A stretch of 64,000 nucleotides of DNA from Stenogyne calaminthoides. Lineage: Eukaryota; Streptophyta; Magnoliopsida; Lamiales; Lamiaceae. A program made the position numbers and the translations under genes. The notes beneath the pieces were generated by a model. The model saw only the letters and a list, made by a program, of their open reading frames with translations, was not told the DNA's origin and did no database searches. Of the stretch, positions 45,261 to 55,529 are shown piece after piece. Within the stretch, counting starts at the first letter, position 1; each line of letters opens with the position of its first letter. The stretch lies in contig JBBCBC010000009.1 of the NCBI GenBank assembly GCA_037126765.1, forward strand, positions 28,852,870 through 28,916,869, read 5' to 3'.

Positions 45261-47160
45261 TGTTGGGAGATGAATTTAAAGATTATATGATTTTGATTAA
45301 GATCCCAAAACCCCTGAGTATGACATGTTCAGGAATGATCTTGATAGATGAGTCAGGATTCAGTTTTAGAGTATTCAGGATGATATCTGCAAAATGTATA
45401 GTCAGCAGATATAGTTCAGGATAGGTTCTGAAGACTCTGAAGAACTCAGTATGTTTCTGAAGATACTGAAGTTTCAGTATGAAACTGAAGTCTCTGAAGA
45501 CTCAGTATGAAACTGAGATACTGAAGACTCAGTATGGAGACTAGAAACTGAAGACTCAGCATGAAGACTCAGTATATCAGTCAGAATAAATCAAGACTCG
45601 AAGACCTCGAAGACTCGTAAGACTCAAGACTCGGAAGATCAAGACTCGAGAAGACTCAAGACTTCAAGACGAGTATCTCAAGATCATTAAATCGAAATAC
45701 GGTAACTCATCGAAGACTTCGAATGTAACCTAAATTATGTGAATGTTCCGAGGCCTTTGAATATATCTATCCGAAGGATCAATATCGAGAAAACGCGATG
45801 CCTTAGAAAGTTAGATATTGGAAGACATTTAAATGACAAAAAGGAACTAAGTCGAGAAGTGTTGTTAAGGTTATATCAAACTTTTGTGTTGAAGGTGTCT
45901 ACCTTTCTTTTGAAGACAAAAGTCAAAAAGAGGAAGCGACAATGTACCATCTCGTGTTTATCTTGAAAAAAGATGTCGGATGTCGAAAGTTCGCATCGCG
46001 CAAAAAGTGAAGACGGCTACATGAAAGGCTATTGCCTAAAGCGTGTTAGGGAGTTTCAAACTCTAAATATAGCCGTTTCTCACACACCATAAGAGGGAAC
46101 TCACGAAGCTATCTCTCCAACGGATAGTTTCAAGAGTGACCTTGGTGTATGCTATAAATCTTTGGTGACCCTCTACTTTGTAAGGTTACGGAAATTTATA
46201 CGCAACTCAAGAGCTCAAACTTATTCTTGCAAAAGTTAAAGCACTCGAAATACCTTGAATTTCCCAAGTGCTTCTATATTGAAGAGAGCTCACTTTACTA
46301 AGCCTAGCTTGATAAGATTTATCAAAGGATCGAGATATCCTAACCCTTTGCATTGTGCTTCATTGTAAAGGATATCTCATCTAGTTGGAAACCAACCAAG
46401 AAACCCCAAACCCTTGAGAAGGTAGTTGGAGTGTGTTTGTTGGTGAGAAGTGTTGTAAAGAGTTAGTAAATGGAGTAGTTAAAAATTCTAGAGGAGAAGT
46501 TAGTAAGCTCGGGGGTAGTCTGAAAGCTTGTGTGAGATTGAGTTAGTAAACTATGGAGGTAGTGAGAAAACTCAAGGTCGGGTTGATAAGTAAACTCGTA
46601 ATCGAGAAAACTTCGGGCGAGTTGAGTAAGTAAAACTCTGAGGAGTCGAGAAAGCTGAGAAGTTGATAGTGAATTTTTGAAGAGTCGGGGAAGTGGATGT
46701 AGGGTTTGAGTCTGAACCATATTCTTTGTGTTCTTTATTGCTTTTTATACGTGCTTATTGTTGCATTAACTTGATTTAAAGCATAATATTAGGTTGGAAT
46801 CAAACCCATTGAAGTTGCATAAAGTGAATCACAGCCTAATCACTATTTTAGGGGGAAGGCTAAATAGCTTAAAAGCAGTATTAAGGGCGACCATTTAAAG
46901 GTAGAACGAGATAGTTACCCAACTCTCTTCGAGGATTAATGAAAGTTATCTGATCAAGCAACTTCGGGAATTACTTTCGGGACTCGGTTGGGATTATCGA
47001 GGGCAAATTTCGGGATCTTTTGTCTCAATAGACTTTGACTCGAGTGATGCGGCTTCTCGAACCTAAATCGACCCAAAGTGACCTCGATGAAAAAAAAGTT
47101 TTAAAATTTGAACACGTGTATTCCCCCATACACGTGTAAAACTTTTTTTTCTTGGGACCA
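45261..47160 (+). mobile_element. 3' LTR of element C
   Basis: 1,900 bp. It keeps intact CTGAAGACTCAGTATGAAAC-type U3 repeats between 45420 and 45590, where the 5' LTR reads CAAG/TCAAG instead. TATAAAT at 46153-46159; ~43-bp repeats at 46463-46653. Confidence 0.93.
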
Positions 47161-48480
47161 GAATCGATTGGGAGCTTCATCAACTCTCATGGTGGAAGTT
47201 TATCACTAAGTGATCCTTCTAGTGAGGCGTAATTGGAGTTTTGCCTTTTGGAAAGTAAATTTGAATAGAGAACAACATAGTTTAAACTCCAAGAGGCATC
47301 TAAAAGTGTAGCTCTTGAGGACTCTCGGGACATTGATGAAATAAATCGATGCCCTACAAATTTTTCACGATCGAATCTTAACAACGGCTAAAGTAAGTCT
47401 ACTAGGATTAAGTAATCCGCCCACTAGATATTATGGTTTTTCGTAGAGGAACATGATGATGTGGAGATCAGGATAAAAAGACGATCCAAAACTTACAATC
47501 GAGGCAACATTAGATATTTAGAGAAGTGGTATGAAGCCATGAAATCCGAGATGGACTCGATGTACACCAATCAAGTCTGGGACTTGGTTGAATTGCCAAA
47601 AGGGGTTAGACCCATAGGTTGCAAATGGGTCTTCAAGCGTAAGACTAATGCAAACGACAAAGTACAAACCTACAAGGCTAGGTTGGTAGCAAAATGTTAT
47701 AGTTAACGCGAAGGCATTGACTATGACAAGAATTTCTCACCCGTTGCTAAGATCAAGTCCATTCAAATTTTACTTGAGGTAGCAGCACACCTCGATTATG
47801 AGATTTGGCAAGATGGACGTCAAAACAGTTTTCCTCAATGGCAACATTGACAAGGAAGTGTTTATGACTCAACCGGAAGGTTTCATATCTAAGCCAAACT
47901 CTAATCTTGTGTGTAAGCTTAAACGATCCATTTATGAATTGAAGCAAACTTCTAGGAGTTGGAATATCCGTTTTGATAAGGCAGTCAAATCTTTTAACTT
48001 CATCAGAAATTCGAAAGATCCATGCGTTTATCGTAAACGCAGTGGGAAGAATATTGTCTTCATAGTTGTATATGTCGATGACGTATTGATTATGGGAAAC
48101 AATATCTTGATGAAGGATCTTGGTAAAGCCTGCTACATCTTAGGGATAGGGATAGATCCAAGAAGATGTTGGGGCTATCACAGTTCACCCACATAGATAA
48201 GGTGTTGAAGCATTTTGCGATAGAGAACTCTATGAGAGGGTCTCTACCGACAAATCATGGGATAAAGCTATAAAATAAGGATTATCCTTCTGATGAAGTT
48301 GATATCAAGCACATGAAAGATGTCTCATATGCATATGCAATTGGGTTAATCATGTATGTAATGACTTGCACAAACGTGGCCTACGTTATTTGCATCAATG
48401 GTGAATACCAACAGAATCCGGTTGAACCTCACTGGATTGCTGTCAAGAACATTCTTAAGTACCTTACGTCTTAAAGATTA
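47161..48480 (+). pseudogene. Element E integrase-RT linker and reverse transcriptase (resumed after element C)
   Basis: After the GAATC copy the linker runs to about 47420, then RYYGFFVEEHDDVEIRI-like sequence. The RT begins with EAMKSEMDSMYTNQVWDLVE, GCKWVFKRKT and YKARLVAK; QMDVKTVFLNG-like, YELKQTSRSWN and YVDD (48071-48082) follow in another frame (47798-48196). The C-terminal RT part up to 48480 is fragmentary. Breaks at 47703 (TAA after VAKCYS) and around 47800. Confidence 0.87.
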
Positions 48481-48988
48481 CTTTTGGTATATGGAGGGCG
48501 ATTAGAACTAGTAGTATTAATTCGACATAAGTTTTCAATCCGATTGTGATGATTACAAATTCGGGGCTATATCTTCACTCTCAATGATGAGGCGGTCGGG
48601 TTGGAATAGTTCAAGCAAAGTCGACCCATGATTCAACAACCAAAGTACATTGTTGTATCGAGAAGCCTCAAAGAGGTTATGCGGATTTTATAGTTAAATA
48701 AGAGAACTGGGGAAGTTTCGAGTACCACTTGTCTAATAAAGTTGTATTGAGACAACGTTAGTGCCATTGCGTAAGCAAAGGAACCGAGATCAACTAACAG
48801 GAAGAGGCATGTACCCAGGCTTATCATTTGATCCGAGAGATCATGACGATAGGAGAAATAGAATTAAAATGTATTCCCACATATTTAATTAGGCGAGATC
48901 CTTTCACCAAAACATCGAAAGTGTTCATGTACACACTAGACATTTGATGGTCTAGGGGTTAGACATGTAAGTGATTGACTTCTAGTCC
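48481..48988 (+). pseudogene. Element E RNase H
   Basis: Fragmentary frames give GYIFTLNDEAVG, TKVHCCIEKPQRGYADF-like residues and RRDPFTKTSKVFMYTLDI (from ADPFTK) near the end. Position, order and motifs agree with copia RNase H. No long frame. Confidence 0.65.
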
Positions 48989-48999
48989 AAGTGGGAGAT
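48989..48999 (+). promoter_or_regulatory. Polypurine tract of element E
   Basis: AAGTGGGAGAT immediately before the LTR start TGTTAGTG at 49000. Element F has the same tract in reverse at 57365-57375. Confidence 0.85.
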
Positions 49000-51853
49000 T
49001 GTTAGTGTTAGTGTCCTAGAGGCGTCTATTGTAAGGACATAATACTTTCGATGATATTGATTTGATTTAATATTATAGTTCATTTAATATTAATGTATGA
49101 CAATACACTTGTTTGATATTATGTTTGATTGTTTGCATTTATTCATACAAGTGTTCCCATGAGTCATTGCTGTCATTGAGATTGTGAGAACTCAGATGAC
49201 TTAAGCATGATTCTCAAATAATCCCCGATCAAGGATCATCAAGAATGGGATATTGATGATGCAATTGAGATTGGTGTGTGATCTGCATCATACTCTTAGA
49301 GAGTGTAGTAAGACCTCACTTACTACGAGATACTAGGTATCTCATGATGGATGCACAGATACCTTAGAGGGTATTGGTATACCCATCCGAGACACCGTTT
49401 GATGTAATTCTACAATATGTGTCTATGAGTGTCTCGGTTAGTGGGAGCGATGCAATACTCCTTTGACTTGAGGTCAATATGTTGGGGTTATACTGAAAAG
49501 TATGTTTTTACTTTGTATAACCAAACTGAATTTCTTATTTATTTACTAACATAAATTATTTATCACATGTTGCATTAAATATGAATGAATGTTATATATA
49601 TTTACTACATACATGTTCAATAAGTCAGTACATGTTACGTTGTAGTTAATTTGGTGATACCAGATCACAAAAGATCAAATTAACAGTTCCTCGTGACTAA
49701 GTAAAAATTCACAACCTAGATGGAAATGAACAATCCATCATGAAAGGTTGAAGTGTAACGCTCAGATTGGCTTGTCTTGACCAAGAGATTACATTAGTGC
49801 ATCATAATGCGCTGAATAGGACCTACAGGAGGATAAATTCTTCGGTACTGAATATACAAGAATTAGACCTCAGTGGTTCGTTATTTCTTAATCTTCGTCC
49901 CTTAATTAAATAGGATCGTGTGAAATTAATAACTATTGCTTTGACTTATGATGGGAAGAGAATCAATGCGATTTGATACCTTGTATCTTGGACAATATTA
50001 TTGATTACATGACGATTGCTAAGATTTTGGAGAATCGCATGCAAATCACGTCTTGCTTGATTTGTCCCCTTGGTGGGCTCGAAATCTTTATCTGCCAAAT
50101 CTTTCAAGTGGAAATTTATTTTCGGTATGGATAATAATATTGAGTTGTCTTTACTCCAAGGACAAAGATATTAATTAATATAAAGTATGTTCAGTGACTT
50201 AATTAATTAATGGACTAAGATAATCTTAAACGCGGGAAATAATGATCGGGAGCCATATTATTGTGAAGTCGTAATATGGGTTAAGTTGGATAGTTCAATA
50301 TTAATTTTATAGTGGAGTAAATTAATATTAATGGGCTTGAATAATATTTTGGCTAAATATTAAAGTTTCAGAGCCCATTAGAGGTCCAATCTTAATTCTC
50401 CTAAAGGCCCCTCAAATAGCCCAAATTAAAGTCCAATTAATGAAAATGAGAAGAAAATATTATTGCCTATTTTCCTAATTATTTTCGAAAAATATGAGTA
50501 GGAGAGAGAAAAGATTTTTCTTGATTTTCTTGGAAAGATTTTATGGAATAAGTATTCTTGAGATACAAGTTCATCTCATAAATTCAAGAAAGGAAAAAGA
50601 TCTTATTTCTTTCCTATTTTGTGATATTTTCGAAAATAATGCAAGGCAAGAAGGAGGAGAAGATTTTGTTGGGAGATATTTTGGGAAATAGAATATATTG
50701 GATATATTCTAGATTGTATCTTGAGGAAGAAGCAAGAAAATTTCCCAATGACCCAACTAGGTCAAATTTTCGTCCCCCTCCTTGTTCTATATATAGGGGA
50801 TGAATTCTTCATCCCCAATGCAATTCCATGTGTTGGAAAAATTAGAAATCCACAAAGGTGGTAGAAAAATATTTTATTTTTTTTCCTTTAAATTAAAATC
50901 GTTCGTTGAGAATCCTCCCACTGGATTACGTTCGTGGACTTGGGACATATTTGAGAAGGCACTTTGGGTTGATCCATCGTCTCAACGGTTGTCTCTACAA
51001 GAGGTAAATAATCTCGTAACTCCTAGATTCTGCATGCTTAGGATTTACGTGGATTATGTGTACGCATGTTATTTATTTGCTTGTTAATTATTATGTTGAA
51101 TTGATTTAGGATTAATTCATATTAGTAATTAATTAATTAATTTAAATATGTATTTAAATTCACCTCGAATAGATCCGGGTACCCCTAATTTCCCAACACA
51201 ATACGCACGACATGTATGGAGTGATGAACTTTGACCATGACCGACGCTTGCACCCTTCCATGAGTAGATATGGATTGGATTGGGTTCATCACGAAATGCA
51301 TGTGCGTGATAGTTCAGCCAAGAATAGGATTCATTCCTCAATGTGGATTTAGAGAGAATACTCATCTTCTCATCATAATTGAATCTAAGTCATCGATCGA
51401 TGCACGTCAACTTGGACTTTGTGGCCAAGTGTGACATAAGTGATCAATTAGTGATTGGAGATAAAATGATTAAGTTATTTGAATAGACACTTCATCATGT
51501 TCAAGATTTAATCGAGTATTCGAGAATGAAATGAAGTTATCGTAATAGCCCATGTTTCAGTTACAGGTAGTTGCACATTTCCTCGCAACGTACCTCATAT
51601 ATTGAGAATGTCTGATTTATTGTCTAGGGTTCAATTAAGACCGTTAGTTTGACTAATCGCTCGATATATGAGGGCCTATGGGTCACACAACAAGTAACGG
51701 TTGTTTACTAATTATAGTTGGTTGATTAAATATTATATTGGATATTAATATTTAATTTATGGAGAATATAATAATAATTATATTTAGAATTAATTGTTGT
51801 TACTATTTAATTAAATTAGATTTAATTAAATAGGATTCCCAATAATAATATGG
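49000..51853 (+). mobile_element. 3' LTR of element E, split by D4 and truncated
   Basis: 49000-49479 and 51204-51853, matching 27522-28349 and 29967-30265 of the 5' LTR. It stops after ATAATAATATGG where the Gypsy-like LTR of H begins. The last roughly 480 bp are missing. Confidence 0.88.
49480..51198 (+). mobile_element. Solo LTR D4 (family D) in the 3' LTR of element E
   Basis: 1,719 bp from TGTTGGGGTTATACTG to AATTTCCCAACA, flanked by CAATA (49475-49479 and 51199-51203). Opposite orientation to D1, D2 and F. Its TATA box CTATATATAGGGG (50788-50800) is on the plus strand. Confidence 0.93.
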
Positions 51854-53655
51854 TGTGTGCAAATGATTTGGGCTAATTATTTGGGTTCCTTATGTCATTA
51901 AGTTACAAATGGAGATCCCACTAACCTCTATTAAAAATGAGATATGGGGCGAGTCGTCCTGAGCCAAGGGCGAGCTCGCCTGGCCGAGTCCAATGATGGG
52001 GCAAGCTGCTCGCCTAACTCGCCGCTCGAGCAAACTACACGCAAGATGGTCGCCATGCCCGCACAATGGTCTCCATGCTCATAAGGTGGTCGCCATGCTC
52101 GCAAAGTGGTCGACATGCTCGCAAGGTGGTCACCATGCTCGCAAGGTGGTCACCATGCCCGAGCGATGGTCGCCATGCCCGCCGAAGGTCGCCGTGCCCG
52201 CAAGATGGTCACCATGCCCGCACAATGGTCGCCATGCCCGTGAAATGGTCGCCATGCCCGCGATATGGTCACCATGCCCACCGATGGTCGCCATGCCCGC
52301 AAGATGGTCGCCATGCCCGCACAATGGTCGCCATGCCCGTGAAATGGTCTCCATGCCCCCGATATGGTCGCCATGCCCGCCGATGGTCACCATGCCCGCA
52401 AGATGGTCGCCATGCCCGCACAATGGTCGCCATGCCCGCGAGATGGTCGTCGTGCCCGCACAATGGTCACCTCGCCCGCAAGATGGTCGCCATGCTCGCG
52501 AGATGGTCGCCATGCCCTCCGATGGTCGCCATGCCCGCAAGATGGTCGCCATGCCCGCACAATGGTCGCCATGCCCGCACAATGGTCGCGATGCCCGCGA
52601 GATGGTCGCCATGGCAGCACAATGGTCGCCATGCCTGCGAGGTGGTTGTCATGCCCGCAAGATGGTCGCCATGCTCGCGAGATGGTCGCCATGCCCGTCG
52701 ATGGTCGCCATGCCCGCAAGATGGTCGCCATGCTCGCGAGATGGTCGCCATGCCCGCCGATGGTCGCTATGCCCGCAAGATGGTCGCACTCCTGCACAAT
52801 GGTCGTCATGCCCGCGAGATGGTCGCCATGCCCGCCGATGCGCGCGAGATGGTCGCCATGCCCGCTTAGTCGCCATACGCGGCGAAGCGAAGTTACCCGT
52901 TATGCCTACGCCAAGACGCTGTCGCCATATGGTTATGGTCGCCGGCTACGCCAACAAGCCGGGCGAAGACGCCCACTCCGCAACTCGCCCGCAAATCGCC
53001 TATACTTAGCCAATTTTATGGGTTTGTGGTCGAGGTAAGAAGGATAGAGGCGTAAAAAGTCAAAGTTTTTCCTCTTACGGGAGACCGATTTTTGGATAAC
53101 CTAGCACACAAACAACCAACATCGGGGAATCTTACCCCAAATGGCCGAGAAAACTCGAGGATATTGTTGGTTCTACATTGCGGACTTCAAGAGGGAAATC
53201 TAGGCGCAAATCTCGTGCTACCGCAAACCGCCAATTGAGTTGCGGTGCTTTGTTTAGATATGTGAGACTAAGGTTTAGAGTATCTTTGTAGAGTCCAAAG
53301 TAGTGGTTACAATTAATGCTTGGTCAAATTCCGCCGAGAGTTGTAGCGAGGCCAACTAGATGGCCATGAGCATGTACTATAATAGAGAAATTAAGACTCA
53401 TTAAAGGGGTCCGCGAAATTTCACATTCAATACAACGTCTTTATCAACCAACAAAAGAGGCCTTCGGCCCAAATCCTCGAGCATTTAATTCCTCGCATTT
53501 ATTTTCCAGCTTTGAACTCTCATCATTAACATTCAATGAGGAACATTCACTTTGTTCTTCATTGATTGCATCTCACTCTCATAAATACTTGTTTGTAGTA
53601 CCAAATCACGTAGCCACATCATAAATCTCGTTCCATAAAATTTTGGTATGCAACA
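51854..53655 (+). mobile_element. 5' LTR of Gypsy-like element H
   Basis: 1,802 bp starting TGTGTGCAAATG and ending GGTATGCAACA, followed at once by a primer-binding-type sequence. GC-rich first half with a 20-bp minisatellite. The assignment to Gypsy rests on the ATTGGCGC-type sequence after the LTR and on the Gag style. The 3' LTR is not in the window. Confidence 0.7.
52025..52870. repeat. 20-bp minisatellite in the LTR of element H
   Basis: About 42 copies of ATGGTCGCCATGCCCGCNNN, mostly 20 bp with some 19-bp units. The last three bases vary (AAG, ACA, GAG) in a partly ordered way; a 99-bp higher-order unit of five repeats is visible at about 52182-52380. Because 20 is not a multiple of three, long frames with 20-residue periodicity are open in several frames on both strands; none should be taken as a protein. 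Confidence 0.95.
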
Positions 53656-53674
53656 ATTGGCGCTAGAAGGAGGG
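53656..53674 (+). promoter_or_regulatory. Primer-binding site of element H
   Basis: ATTGGCGCTAGAAGGAGGG directly after the LTR end CAACA. TTGGCGC is common at this place in plant Gypsy elements. The tRNA is not identified. Confidence 0.65.
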
Positions 53675-53794
53675 TACTGTTTAAGAACTAGACTGATTTT
53701 TCAGTGTTCTCATTGGAGTATTCCCACGTATCTTCAAGGGATTTTTCTTTGAATCTTCAAACATTCAAACACTTTCCCAGAAACTCAACCAAAG

Positions 53795-54645
53795 ATGTCT
53801 CAAGCAAGTTTTTTGTCAAAAGCTAAACTAGGAATCGAAGAGAAGTCCGTAGCCGGAATGGTGGTCAAGCCGCCCGGTAAGAATCCCGGGAGCTAGGGGG
53901 CACGCACTTGGTATTCTCCAAAAGCTATAAGAAATCAACACTTCTCAAGAGATTTGGGAGGCCATGGCGGTCTTGCGCCGAAAGAGGGCCGAGTTGGGGG
54001 CAGGTCACAACGATCTGCGCCAGAACTTAGATGAAAAATTCCGACAAGCTAAGGCCAAGGGCAAGCAAAAAGAAGCCGAAGGCCCACACAAGCAGAAAGC
54101 CAAGTGGAGAACTCTCACACTTTATTTCGTTCAAGAGCACCACCGTGATCATCTGAAAAAGATAATTCTACGCCGAAATGAATGATGACTCTGCGGGTTC
54201 ACAGCGAACCAAGTTAGTTTTCCAACGCTTAGATTCAAAGTTCGGTGTCGGGCAGGCTCGTCACCATGGCCGGGGTCAATACCAGAAGGATCACTTTCCG
54301 TGACTCGGCCTGGCCGCTCACAAAGACAAAGAGGATCAGCTAAAGATCGTCTGGGAAGGATCCCATCACCTCGCCATTATCAGCGAGGTGATGCGGAGAG
54401 AACCCCTTTACCTCGTCATCAGCTAGGTGGGGCAGAGAGAAGCCTCTCACCTTGTCATCATCAGTGAGGGAGAGCTGAAAGAAGCCTCTCACCTCGCCAC
54501 CAACAGCGAGGTGGAGCCAACCAAATTGATGTTGAACAACTAGCGGTAATAGTTCAAACCCTCAAGGATCTTCAAGATCAGGTTGCTGCTAAAAATGGAA
54601 ACCCAACTCCAGCTAGGATTCCATTGTCGCCATTATCACCGGCAA
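53795..54645 (+). pseudogene. Element H gag, 5' part
   Basis: Candidate ATG at 53795 (MSQASFLSKAKLG), closed after about 34 codons. Another open part (53964-54185) encodes a Lys/Arg/Gln-rich stretch with NDLRQNLDEKFRQAKAKGKQ. A repetitive part with SPRHQQRGG-type units follows (54330-54515), then QTLKDLQDQVAAKNGNPTPA, a style common before the Gag core of plant Gypsy elements. The core itself is missing because the sequence switches to remnant G at about 54650. Confidence 0.6.
54355..54515 (+). repeat. Four imperfect hairpin-forming repeats in gag of H
   Basis: Units of about 40-45 bp containing CACCTCGCCATTATCAGCGA followed by GGTG. The first (54367-54390) and last (54489-54512) form perfect 8-bp stems CACCTCGC/GCGAGGTG; the two middle ones are degraded. 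In frame they encode a repeated ERxLSPRHQxxGG peptide. Confidence 0.75.
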
Positions 54646-54688
54646 TGTTTTTTTCCGCGATTTCATGGGTTTTCACCGGGACAAACAA

Positions 54689-54960
54689 GTGGTATCGAGC
54701 GGGGAGTTCAAAAGTTCACTATTTTCAAAGTGACCACCTGAACTGATCTATTTTAAAACCCGTTTATGTACTGATACAAACAAGTGGTATCAGAGTGAGA
54801 GTTCAAAAGTTCACTATTTTCAAAGTGACCACCGAATCGATCTATTTTAAAACCCGTTTCAGATCGATACAAATAAGTGGTATCGGAGGCGGGAGTTCAA
54901 AAAGTTCACTATTTTTAATGTGATCACTGAACCCGATCTTTTTAAACAAAAACATGTTTC
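54689..54960 (+). repeat. Triplicated primer-binding and leader region of G
   Basis: Three tandem units of about 93 bp start AGTGGTATCGAGCGG (54689), AGTGGTATCAGAGTG (54783) and AGTGGTATCGGAGGCG (54876). Each is followed by GAGTTCAAAA-GTTCACTATTTT. The middle unit keeps the canonical ATCAGAG. Confidence 0.85.
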
Positions 54961-55014
54961 TTTAAAGATGCATATATTTTAATGTTTTGGCTTCATTATC
55001 AAAAAGGAGGAAAT

Positions 55015-55529
55015 TGTTGGGATATTTTAGTTTTGATGAATTATGTAAAACATTATCAACTTATGTTATTCAATTTAATTTACAAATAACAAGTTGAGGG
55101 GGGAACGAAAGAACAAGTTGAGGGAACTCACGAAATTTAAGTAGATGACGAGGTCCATTTAAACGCAGACGTAGACCTAACGAGATCGATGATAAGATGA
55201 GTTCTGAAAGTTAACGATGAAAAGCATAAAATCGTAAGAAAAGAAAAGCTGCCGGTGACGAAGATCGGATGATCAAGAATCGACGAACCGATGATCGGTG
55301 ATCGGAAGAGCGCATAAGCTAATCGTAAAGAAATCGCCCAAAAGATCGGATGATCGGAAGAATGCATTTAGCCGATCTAGTGATCGGAAGAGCAAACAAG
55401 TGATCGAAAGAAACCCACTGTAAGATCAAGAGAAGGTTGCGGATCGTAAGAGAAGGTTGCGATCGGAAGAGTGAAAGCAGATGAGACCGATCAAGATCGA
55501 GCGTGATCGAGATCGAGATAAGATAAACT
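55015..55529 (+). mobile_element. LTR of remnant G (5' 515 bp)
   Basis: Starts right after the purine tract; U3 contains AGTTGAGGGGGGAACG-type sequence like element A (GAGGGGGAACTCAA at 9029) and many copies of GATCGGAAGA (55250-55480). It stops at the 5' end of the family-D LTR of element F. Confidence 0.7.

Larger units (their letters stand above)
34756..47160 (+). mobile_element. Element C, complete SIRE-like copia element
   Basis: 12,405 bp, TGTTGGGAGATG to TTGGGACCA, flanked by the duplication GAATC (34751-34755 and 47161-47165). It has two LTRs, primer-binding site, gag, pol, promoter-like spacer, aORF and purine tract in the same order as element B. It is inserted in the pol of element E. 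The 3' LTR lacks the last three bases (ACA) found on the 5' LTR. Confidence 0.95.
27522..51853 (+). mobile_element. Element E, copia retrotransposon carrying three later insertions
   Basis: 5' LTR 27522-30745 (with nested E2), primer-binding site, GC-rich leader, gag, protease, integrase, then element C (34756-47160). RT, RNase H, purine tract (48989-48999) and 3' LTR follow from 49000, with nested D4, ending abruptly at about 51853. Without the insertions the internal region is about 5.8 kb, a normal copia size. No aORF. Its protein motifs (YGYVYLMKHKSESFEKFKEY) differ from the SIRE-like group. Confidence 0.9.
54650..55529 (+). mobile_element. Remnant G, internally deleted SIRE-like copia element
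   Basis: A few bases of LTR end (TTTTCACCGGGAC), three primer-binding units (54689-54960), then the purine tract AAAAAGGAGGAAAT (55001-55014) and the LTR start TGTTGGGATATTTTAG (55015). No gag or pol lies between. The LTR is cut at 55529 by element F. Such leader-plus-tract forms resemble non-autonomous derivatives. Confidence 0.75.

Noticed and set aside
9835..47160. Cytosine deamination as the cause of the CAG/CTG differences
   Set aside because: Deamination predicts TAG or CTA. Observed changes include added bases and TCG, CGA or CAAG forms. Deamination may explain isolated stops such as TAA at 7775.
52025..52870. CRISPR-like array
   Set aside because: Units are directly tandem without unique spacers, and the context is a plant retrotransposon LTR.
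51993..53038. Several long open frames on both strands (up to 338 codons), rich in Trp/Arg/His repeats
   Set aside because: They are produced by the 20-bp GC-rich minisatellite, which lacks stop codons in several frames. The periodic 20-residue protein repeats follow from 3 x 20 bp. No start context or homology.
54367..54390. Rho-independent terminator
   Set aside because: Perfect stem but no following T-tract, and the setting is eukaryotic; it is one unit of a gag repeat.
55295..55400. Illumina adapter contamination (GATCGGAAGAGC)
   Set aside because: The string is part of a degenerate LTR repeat with the GATCAGAAGA parallel in element A, lacks the adapter's continuing sequence, and occurs several times in different contexts.
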